Source: Psychromarinibacter sp048262455
GTDB taxonomy: Bacteria; Pseudomonadota; Alphaproteobacteria; Rhodobacterales; Rhodobacteraceae
Direction of reading: 5' to 3'
Length of the DNA stretch: 64,000 nt
NCBI GenBank assembly: GCA_048262455.1
Contig: JBLXFD010000009.1
Coordinates: 1-64,000 of the forward strand
Made by a program: the position numbers and the translations under genes. How positions within the stretch are numbered: position 1 is the first letter of the stretch; every line of letters starts with the position of its first letter. This document shows positions 9,069-15,287 of the stretch, in pieces. The notes beneath the pieces are model-generated. The model was not told the DNA's origin. It made no database searches and saw only the letters and a list, made by a program, of their open reading frames with translations.

Positions 9069-9880
9069 CGGGCCGCCGCGTTGGGGAAGAACAGTTGCTG
9101 CCCCTCCACCCGGAACGCCGCGATGGCCGCCTGCCCCGCCGGGGCCAGCAGCCAGTCCACAAAGACCTGCGCCGCCTCCTCCCGCACCGTGGGGCAGGCC
9201 GCGGGGCTGACCGCGATCACGCCGTACTGGTTGAACAGCGCCGGGTCGCCCTCCACCGCGATGACGTGGTCCTGCCGGTTGCCGAAGCTGATCCACGTGG
9301 CCCGGTCCGTCATCACGTAGGCCCCCATGCCCACCCCGGCGTTCAGCGTCGCGCCCATGCCCGACCCGGTCTCGCGATACCATCCGCCAGAGGCGCCGGT
9401 GGGGTCCACTCCCGCCGCATGCCACAGCGCCACCTCCTTGCGGTGGGTGCCCGAATCGTCGCCGCGCGAGGCGAAAAGCGCCCCTGCCTCCGCGATCTTC
9501 GCCAATGCCGCCGCCGCGTCACTGGTGCCGGCCACACCGGCGGGGTCATCGGCAGGGCCGACGAGGACGAAGTCGTTGTACATCAGGTCATGCCGCGCCA
9601 GCCCGCGCCCCTCGGCGACGAAGGCTTCCTCGGCCGCGCGGTCGTGCACCAGCAGCACGTCGCCGTCGCAGTTCGCCGCGTTGCGGATCGCCTGCCCGGT
9701 GCCCACCGCCACCACGTTCACGGTGATGCCGGTCTCGGACTCGAACAATGGCAGCAGGTGCTCATAAAGCCCCGAGTTCGCGGTGGAGGTGGTGGATTGC
9801 ACCAGGATCGCCTCCTGCGCCTGCACCGCGCCCGCCAGCAGCAAGCCTGCCGCCGCACCCGCCAATCGCTTCAGAAACAT
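9065..9880 (-). CDS. tupA: tungstate ABC transporter substrate-binding protein
   Basis: 271 aa periplasmic binding protein. A signal peptide ends near AVQA at residue 21. The family's oxyanion loop follows as STTSTANSGLYEHLLPLF (about residues 29-46), and the second ligand segment is SRGDDSGTHRKE (about 138-149). These two motifs distinguish TupA/WtpA-type proteins from phosphate or sulfate binders. The start was placed at 9880 because AAGGAG lies 6 bases ahead of this ATG; the GTG 15 bases upstream overlaps that ribosome site. It binds tungstate, possibly molybdate, in the periplasm and delivers it to TupB. Confidence 0.92.
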   Translation of the reverse strand: MFLKRLAGAAAGLLLAGAVQAQEAILVQSTTSTANSGLYEHLLPLFESETGITVNVVAVGTGQAIRNAANCDGDVLLVHDRAAEEAFVAEGRGLARHDLMYNDFVLVGPADDPAGVAGTSDAAAALAKIAEAGALFASRGDDSGTHRKEVALWHAAGVDPTGASGGWYRETGSGMGATLNAGVGMGAYVMTDRATWISFGNRQDHVIAVEGDPALFNQYGVIAVSPAACPTVREEAAQVFVDWLLAPAGQAAIAAFRVEGQQLFFPNAAAR

Positions 9881-9891
9881 GACGTTCTCCT

Positions 9892-10605
9892 TCACAAAAC
9901 CAACCTGCCGTCCAGAAATGCCCGCGCCTCGGTCGAGGCCGGGGCGTCGAAGAATCGCGCGGCGGGCGCGGTTTCCGCCACCCGGCCCTGCGCAAGAAAC
10001 ACCACCTCGTCCGCCAGCCGCCGCGCCTGCCCGGTGTCGTGGGTGACGAAGATCACCCGAACGCCGCCCGCCGCCGCCTCCTGCACCAGCGTCTCGATGG
10101 CGAGGGTGGAGGCGGGGTCGAGGCTGGCGGTGGGCTCGTCCAGAAGCAGCACCTCGGGGCGCGTCGCCAGTGCACGGGCCAGCGCCAGCCGCTGCTGCTC
10201 GCCTCCCGACAGCAGCCGCGCCGGCTGGTCCGCCCGGGCGCCCAAGCCGACCCGCGCCAGCAGCGCGTCCCGCTCAGCCCGCCCGCCGGTGCGCCGCGCC
10301 TTCAGCACGAAATCGAGGTTACCCGCGACCGAGCGGCGCAGCAGCACCGGCTTCTGGAACACCAGCGCCTGCCGCCGGGTGATCGCCGGGGACATCGGCG
10401 CGCCGGCCCATTCGATCTGCCCGGCGTCGGGCGCGACAAGCCCGTGCAGCAGTCGCAGCAGCAGGCTTTTCCCGGCGCCGTTCGGCCCCATCACAACGGT
10501 GATCCCGCGCGGGCCAAGGCGCAGGTCCAGCCCGTCGATCAGCGGCCGGCCGCCCTTTGACAGCCGCAGCCCCCGCACCTCCAGCGGCAGCAGCGCCTCA
10601 GGCAT
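9892..10605 (-). CDS. tupC: tungstate ABC transporter ATP-binding protein
   Basis: 237 aa ABC ATPase. Walker A GPNGAGKS at about residues 40-47, Q-loop VFQKPVLL, ABC signature LLSGGEQQR, Walker B VLLLDEPTASLD and the H-loop FVTHDTGQA are all present. Family placement as TupC rests on its position between the tungstate permease and the tungstate binding protein. It overlaps the permease gene by 8 bp and ends 11 bp before tupA. The short length, without a C-terminal molybdate-binding extension, is normal for TupC. Confidence 0.93.
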   Translation of the reverse strand: MPEALLPLEVRGLRLSKGGRPLIDGLDLRLGPRGITVVMGPNGAGKSLLLRLLHGLVAPDAGQIEWAGAPMSPAITRRQALVFQKPVLLRRSVAGNLDFVLKARRTGGRAERDALLARVGLGARADQPARLLSGGEQQRLALARALATRPEVLLLDEPTASLDPASTLAIETLVQEAAAGGVRVIFVTHDTGQARRLADEVVFLAQGRVAETAPAARFFDAPASTEARAFLDGRLVL

Positions 10606-11305
10606 GGGACAGCCGCCCCGCGCTGGCCCGCAGCCCCTGCACCGCCGCGTTCACCGCCAGCGCCAGCACCAGCAGCACGATCCCCAGCGCCAGCGCCATG
10701 GGCAGCGCGCCCTTTGAGGTCTCCAGCGCGATGGCGGTGGTCATCACCCGCGTCAGGTGGTCGATGTTGCCGCCGACGATGATCACCGCGCCCACCTCGG
10801 CCACCGCCCGCCCGAAGCCGGCCAGCCCCACGGTCAGCAGCGCGAAGCGCCCGTCGTGCAGCAGCGCCCCGACGATCCGGGTACGGCTGAGGCAGAGCGA
10901 GCGGAACTGTTCCGCGTACTCGCCGTGCAGGTCCTCCAGCACCTGCCGCGACAGGGCGGCGACGATGGGGGTGATCAAGATCGTCTGCGCCAGGATCATC
11001 GCGGTGGGTGTGTAGAGCAGCCCGAGGAACCCCAGAGGCCCGGCGCGCGACAGCTGCAGGTAGACCACCAGCCCCACCACCACCGGCGGCAGGCCCATCA
11101 GCGCGTTCACCGCCGCGACGGCGAGGCCCCGGCCGGGAAAGCGCGCGATGGCCAGCAGCGCGCCCAGCGGCAGGCCCAGCAGGCAGGCAAGCGCGGTTGC
11201 GCTGAGCGAGACCCGCAGCGACAGCAGGACGATCTCCCACAGGTCGGCGTCGCCGGACAGGACCAGCGACAGCGCGAGGCGGAAGGCTTCGGCATAATCC
11301 TGCAT
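10598..11305 (-). CDS. tupB: tungstate ABC transporter permease
   Basis: 235 aa inner-membrane protein with about five hydrophobic helices and an ABC-permease EAA loop region (LHGEYAEQFRSLCLSRTRI). Size and sequence (VAEVGAVIIVGGNIDHLTRVMTTAI) are characteristic of TupB, which forms the transmembrane channel of the tungstate importer. It is the first gene of the tup operon; a weak GGGAAG precedes the ATG. An inverted repeat (TTGCAG-N7-CTGCAA) ends 13 bp upstream of its start, in a 111-bp gap to the DUF2478 gene. Confidence 0.92.
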   Translation of the reverse strand: MQDYAEAFRLALSLVLSGDADLWEIVLLSLRVSLSATALACLLGLPLGALLAIARFPGRGLAVAAVNALMGLPPVVVGLVVYLQLSRAGPLGFLGLLYTPTAMILAQTILITPIVAALSRQVLEDLHGEYAEQFRSLCLSRTRIVGALLHDGRFALLTVGLAGFGRAVAEVGAVIIVGGNIDHLTRVMTTAIALETSKGALPMALALGIVLLVLALAVNAAVQGLRASAGRLSHA

Positions 11306-11317
11306 TTCTTCCCGGCT

Positions 11318-11336
11318 TTGCAGAAATTCCCTGCAA
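11318..11336. promoter_or_regulatory. inverted repeat upstream of tupB, candidate operator
   Basis: A perfect 6-bp inverted repeat, TTGCAG-AAATTCC-CTGCAA, lies just ahead of tupB. A related half-site (on the minus strand GGAAATTATGCAG, near 11393-11405, compared with GGAATTTCTGCA here) occurs about 70 bp further upstream. The repeat is well placed to be bound by the HTH/binding-protein regulator encoded at the end of the same operon. No match to the ModE consensus was seen. Function is inferred from position only. Confidence 0.4.
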
Positions 11337-11416
11337 GGCAGGCTAGAAGATGCGGCAGCCCCTCACAAGCCCGCTAATGTAGCGACCGGCAGCACTGCAT
11401 AATTTCCGGTAGTGGG

Positions 11417-11932
11417 TCAGACCGCTTCCGACAAGGCCCGCTCTGCCCAGTCGAGCGCGGCCTGCGGGGTGGCGGCGACGGGTTCTGCCATGTCCTCTGC
11501 AAAGCGCTTGAAGGCGGGCAGGTTCGTCTCGCCCACCGCCAGAAGCACCGGCACCCCGAGGCCCAGCGCCTGGCCGATCACCGGGCGAAAGCCGCGGCCC
11601 TCGGCCTCCTGCTTGCCGAACTTGTTGACGATCAGCAGCCGCGGCAGCACCGGCCCCGCCAGCGCTGCCTCTGCCAGCGCCACGGCGCGTTCCAGCCCGT
11701 CGGGGTCCAGCCGGCAACCACGCGCGTGCGGGCCGAGGTCCTGGCTGATGCGGATCCGCGCCCGCCCGCTCAGCGCCTCCAGCGACATGATCCAGGGACC
11801 GCCGCGGGGGTTCGGCTCGTTCACCTGCACCGCCCCGGCCAGCGGCACCCCGCGCCCGGCCAGCCTTGCCGCCACCTCGGCCAGCAGCCGGTCGGCGGCG
11901 CCGTGGCCGGTGACGGTCAGGTAGCCCAGCAA
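11417..11932 (-). CDS. DUF2478 domain protein
   Basis: 171 aa. The sequence (LGYLTVTG, VNEPNPRG, RIRISQDLGPHARGCRLDPDGLE, LLIVNKFGKQEAEGRGFRP) matches DUF2478, a P-loop-like family of unknown function often found beside molybdenum or tungsten genes. The start is a TTG at 11932, two bases after the stop of the upstream 42-aa gene, giving the expected MLGY N-terminus, so translation is probably coupled. A classical Walker A is not apparent, so NTP binding is uncertain. Context suggests a role in Mo/W handling or FDH maturation. Confidence 0.82.
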   Translation of the reverse strand: MLGYLTVTGHGAADRLLAEVAARLAGRGVPLAGAVQVNEPNPRGGPWIMSLEALSGRARIRISQDLGPHARGCRLDPDGLERAVALAEAALAGPVLPRLLIVNKFGKQEAEGRGFRPVIGQALGLGVPVLLAVGETNLPAFKRFAEDMAEPVAATPQAALDWAERALSEAV

Positions 11933-11934
11933 GG

Positions 11935-12063
11935 TCAGTCCAGCCGCACGGTGTCGGGGTCCGACTGCCGCTCTGACGCGGAGAAGTCCAGCGAGTCCAG
12001 CCCGTAGTCCGCCACGACGGCGATCAGGGCGACGGCGAGAAAGGCGATCAGCATCACGCGCAT
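11935..12063 (-). CDS. 42-aa single-pass membrane peptide
   Basis: Short reading frame starting ATG-CGC-GTG and translating as MRVMLIAFLAVALIAVVADY followed by a polar, acidic tail ending VRLD. The N-terminal 18 residues form one hydrophobic helix that could be a membrane anchor or uncleaved signal. An AAGGAAGAC site precedes the ATG. It lies 16 bp after the WD40-cytochrome c gene and directly before DUF2478, within the same run of minus-strand genes. No known family is recognised. A small accessory subunit of the membrane FDH complex is one possibility. Confidence 0.6.
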   Translation of the reverse strand: MRVMLIAFLAVALIAVVADYGLDSLDFSASERQSDPDTVRLD

Positions 12064-12079
12064 GGGTCTTCCTTCTTGG

Positions 12080-13408
12080 TCAGTTGGCGGCGGTCGCGCG
12101 CCGCAGGTAGTCGATCAGGTCGGCGCGGTCATCGGCAGAGACGATCCGCTGCATCGGCATCTTGGTGCCGGGAATGTAATGGTCCGGGCCCTCGTCGAAC
12201 AGCCTGTCGATGGTCTCGGCCGACCAGGTCAGGTCCAGCCCCTGCATGGCGGGGGAATAGCTGTAGCCCGGCACCGCTCCGGCGCGGCGGCCGAACAGCC
12301 CCTCCAGCGGCGGGCCGGCGCGGCGGGCGCCGTCGCCGTTCAGGGTGTGGCAGACCGAGCATTTGCGCAGGAACTGCCGCTCTCCGTTGGGCACCGAGGC
12401 GGGGTCGGTGTGGAAGGCGCGCGGCGCTTCGGCCATTCGCGGCGCCTCGCCCGCGCCCTCGAGCGGCCAGAGATAGGCGGTGTCGGCGATGCCCCCGGCG
12501 ATCAGCCCGTCCCCTTCGGCGGTGAAGCTCAGCGCCCAGACTGGGCCGTTCACGGCGGCGCGGAAATCGTGGACGATGCGCCAGCGGCCGGTCTCGACCA
12601 CCATGATATAGCCCTCGCCGTCCCCGACCGCGAGCAGCCCGCCGTCGGCGGAGCGCGCGATGGCAAGGATCGGGCGGCGGTCGAGCGTCAGGTCGGCCAG
12701 TTCCTCGCCGCTGGCGAGGTCCAGCACCCGGGTGCCGCCGTCCAGCGCGCCGTAGGCCAGCCAGCCCGCCGCCTCGTCCAGCGCCAGCACGTTGACGCCG
12801 AAGCCGTGGGCGGCCAGCCGACGGGTCTGGGTGAAGGTTTCCGTCTCCCACTCCACCACCGTGCCGTCGTAGCCGGCGGAGTAGAGCCGCGTGCCGTCCG
12901 CGGACCACGCCACGTCGTTCACCGCGCCCTGGTGGCCGGTGATCTCGGCGAGCGCTGCGCCGGTGGCGGTGTCCCAGATGCGGATGCTGCCGTCCCAGGC
13001 GGCAGAGGCCAGCCGGCCATCCGGCGCGGCGGCCAGCGCCACCACCTTGCCCTGGTGGCCCTTCAGCACCTGTCGAGGCGCCACTGCCTCCAGATCCCAC
13101 AGGATGACGTCGAAGTCGTCGCCTGCCGTGGCCGCGCCGCCGCCGGGCAGGAAGATCGCCGCGTTGACCGCTGCACGATGGCCCTCCATCCAGCGCGGCG
13201 CGCCGCCCGGCATGGGCCAGAGACCCACGGAGTAATCGAAGCTGGAGGTCAGCAGCCGTTCGCCATCCGCAGACAGGCGCACGGATTTCACCGGCCCGCC
13301 GTGGCCCTTGAAATCGCGGAACTCCGCCGCCGCCAGCGCCGCCGGCAGCAGCATCGCCAGCAGGAAGGCCGCGGCGCTATTCAGCCGGCGTCGCCCGCGC
13401 CTGGTCAT
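12080..13408 (-). CDS. WD40-repeat c-type cytochrome of the formate dehydrogenase operon
   Basis: 442 aa. A signal peptide (RR-rich start, hydrophobic core, cleavage near ALAAA about residue 28) is followed by WD40 repeats over residues about 33-315 (GHxxxV...LWD patterns such as LKGHQGKVVALA and SIRIWDTATG). A C-terminal cytochrome c domain has haem motif CSVCH at residues 350-354 and a probable Met ligand in GTKMPMQ (about 417). It is exported, so it is a periplasmic electron carrier with a beta-propeller docking platform. The start overlaps the end of the FDH gamma gene by 32 bp, linking it to formate oxidation. Confidence 0.88.
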   Translation of the reverse strand: MTRRGRRRLNSAAAFLLAMLLPAALAAAEFRDFKGHGGPVKSVRLSADGERLLTSSFDYSVGLWPMPGGAPRWMEGHRAAVNAAIFLPGGGAATAGDDFDVILWDLEAVAPRQVLKGHQGKVVALAAAPDGRLASAAWDGSIRIWDTATGAALAEITGHQGAVNDVAWSADGTRLYSAGYDGTVVEWETETFTQTRRLAAHGFGVNVLALDEAAGWLAYGALDGGTRVLDLASGEELADLTLDRRPILAIARSADGGLLAVGDGEGYIMVVETGRWRIVHDFRAAVNGPVWALSFTAEGDGLIAGGIADTAYLWPLEGAGEAPRMAEAPRAFHTDPASVPNGERQFLRKCSVCHTLNGDGARRAGPPLEGLFGRRAGAVPGYSYSPAMQGLDLTWSAETIDRLFDEGPDHYIPGTKMPMQRIVSADDRADLIDYLRRATAAN

Positions 13409-14582
13409 GACCTTCGGCCTGCTTCTGCTCCACCCACAGCGAATGATGCTCCTTCGCCCAGTTCAGATCGACCTCGCCGCTCTTCATGGCCGAGAACGCG
13501 CCCTCCATCCCGATCGTTCCGATGTAGATGTGGGCAATGATGATCGCCATCAGCACGAAGCCGACGATGGCGTGCCACAGCTGGGCGAACTGCATCTCCT
13601 CCTGCGGCGACATGCGCTCGGGGAAGTTCTGCATCTCCAGCAGCCCCGGCAGGCCGATGCCGTTGAGCCAGCCGAAGGTCTTGGCGAACAGCGGCAGCTC
13701 GTAGGGGAACAGCAGCGACAGGCCGGAGAGGGAGATCGAGGCGCCCAGCAGGATCACCGCCCAGAAGATCAGCTTCTGGCCCGCGTTGAACTTCCACGAG
13801 GGCGGGTGGCTCTTGGTGAACATGCCGCCGCCCTTGAGCAGCCAGTTGATGTCGGCCTTCGTCGGCAGGTTGTTGGCGATCCACAGAACGAAGATCATCA
13901 CCAGCGCCAGCATAAAGGCCCAGCTGACGTTGTTGTGGATCCACTTGGACCCCTGCGCCAGCACCGCGTAGGCGTCCTTGCCCAGGAAGGGGATCAGGCC
14001 GTTGCGGCCGAACAGGGTGATGAGGCCGGTGAAGGCCAGCAGCAGGAAGGACCCCGCCAGCACCCAGTGGCTGAAGCGGTCGAGCCAGTGAAACCGGGAA
14101 ATCATCACGCCGGACATGCCGGTGCTGACCCGGATCCGGCCGCGCAGCAGGAAGAACACCGCCAGCAGCGCGATGGTGCCCAGCAGCAGGTAGCCGCCGT
14201 ATTCGCGCAGCGGCCCCTGCCGGAACTGCTGCCACCACATGCCGCCGTCCTGGATCAGCACCCTCGCCTGCGGCCCGCCGGCAGAGACGGTGACGTCGCG
14301 GGTGCCGAAGCGGATGGCCTCCCAGATCTCGCTGTCGGAGTCGGCGCCGAGCGGGCCAAGCTGGGTGCCGAGGCCGGCGGCGTTGTCGGCCGCGCTGTCC
14401 TCGACGCGCGGCTCGCGCTCTCCGCCCTCGCCGCGCTGGCGGGCGAGGATGTCGGCAAGGCTCTGGCGGTTCTCGATGGCGATCGGCTCGTCCGCCGGGG
14501 GAACCACCGCCTGCGCCTGCGCCATGGGCGCGGCAAGCAGGGTCAGCATCAGGCTGACGAGTAGGGTACGGAGCGTGGTCAT
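13377..14582 (-). CDS. fdhC: formate dehydrogenase gamma subunit (cytochrome b556)
   Basis: 401 aa. The signal peptide (MTTLRTLLVSLMLTLLAAPMAQAQA) is followed by a periplasmic stretch of about 100 residues and then four main membrane helices with haem-liganding histidines (RFHWLDRFSHW, AHIYIG). This is the membrane anchor that takes electrons from the FDH alpha-beta dimer. The start at 14582 has GGGAGG 6 bases upstream; the frame is open further upstream but without such a site. The gap to the beta gene is 97 bp. The 3' end overlaps the WD40-cytochrome gene. Confidence 0.92.
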   Translation of the reverse strand: MTTLRTLLVSLMLTLLAAPMAQAQAVVPPADEPIAIENRQSLADILARQRGEGGEREPRVEDSAADNAAGLGTQLGPLGADSDSEIWEAIRFGTRDVTVSAGGPQARVLIQDGGMWWQQFRQGPLREYGGYLLLGTIALLAVFFLLRGRIRVSTGMSGVMISRFHWLDRFSHWVLAGSFLLLAFTGLITLFGRNGLIPFLGKDAYAVLAQGSKWIHNNVSWAFMLALVMIFVLWIANNLPTKADINWLLKGGGMFTKSHPPSWKFNAGQKLIFWAVILLGASISLSGLSLLFPYELPLFAKTFGWLNGIGLPGLLEMQNFPERMSPQEEMQFAQLWHAIVGFVLMAIIIAHIYIGTIGMEGAFSAMKSGEVDLNWAKEHHSLWVEQKQAEGHDQARATPAE

Positions 14583-14679
14583 GCGGGCCTCCCGGTCGGA
14601 CCGACAGGGGCGAGCATCGCTGCCCGCCCCCCTTGGAATACTGGTGACCGCGGCGGTGCCGCCACGGCCGAGGGCGGGA

Positions 14680-15273
14680 TCAGCCGCCCTTCTGGTCGTA
14701 GGCCGTGCCCCAGCCCCAGGCGCCGGAGCCGAAGCCCCGTGCCACCACGCGCTCGCGGTAGATCGCCGACACGTCGTCGCCGTCACCGGCCAGCAGGGCC
14801 TTGGTGGAGCACATCTCGGCGCAGATCGGCAGCTTGCCCTCGGCGATCCGGTTGCGCCCGTACTTCTGGAACTCGGCGGTGGACATGTCCTCTTCGGGGC
14901 CGCCGTTGCAGAAGGTGCACTTGTCCATCTTGCCGCGGCTGCCGAAGTTGCCGGCCTGCGGGTACTGCGGCGCGCCGAAGGGGCAGGCGTAGAAGCAGTA
15001 GCCGCAGCCGATGCACAGGTCCTTGGAGTGCAGCACCACGCCGTCGTCGGTCTGGTAGAAGCAATCCACCGGGCAGACCGCCATGCAGGGCGCGTCCGAG
15101 CAGTGCATGCAGGCGACCGAGATCGACCGCTCGCCCGGCTTGCCGTCCTGGATCGTCACGACCCGGCGGCGGTTGATGCCCCAGGGCACCTCGTGCTCGT
15201 TCTTGCACGCGGTCACGCAGGCGTTGCACTCGATGCAGCGCTCGGCGTCACAGAGGAACTTCGCTCTAGCCAT
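14680..15273 (-). CDS. fdhB: formate dehydrogenase beta subunit, 4Fe-4S
   Basis: 197 aa. Four cysteine clusters of the FdnH/FDH3 type are visible: CIECNACVTAC, CMHCSDAPCMAVCPVDC, CIGCGYCFYACPFG, and CTFC paired with CAEMC. It carries electrons from the alpha subunit to the membrane subunit. It has no signal peptide and no membrane anchor, so it is presumably carried through the Tat system with the alpha subunit. It lies 14 bp downstream of the alpha gene. Confidence 0.95.
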   Translation of the reverse strand: MARAKFLCDAERCIECNACVTACKNEHEVPWGINRRRVVTIQDGKPGERSISVACMHCSDAPCMAVCPVDCFYQTDDGVVLHSKDLCIGCGYCFYACPFGAPQYPQAGNFGSRGKMDKCTFCNGGPEEDMSTAEFQKYGRNRIAEGKLPICAEMCSTKALLAGDGDDVSAIYRERVVARGFGSGAWGWGTAYDQKGG

Positions 15274-15287
15274 CTTTCATTCCTCCC

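Noticed and set aside
11306..11416. ModE box or molybdenum-cofactor riboswitch ahead of tupB
   Set aside because: No ModE consensus halves and too little space and structure for the riboswitch; only the TTGCAG inverted repeat stands out.
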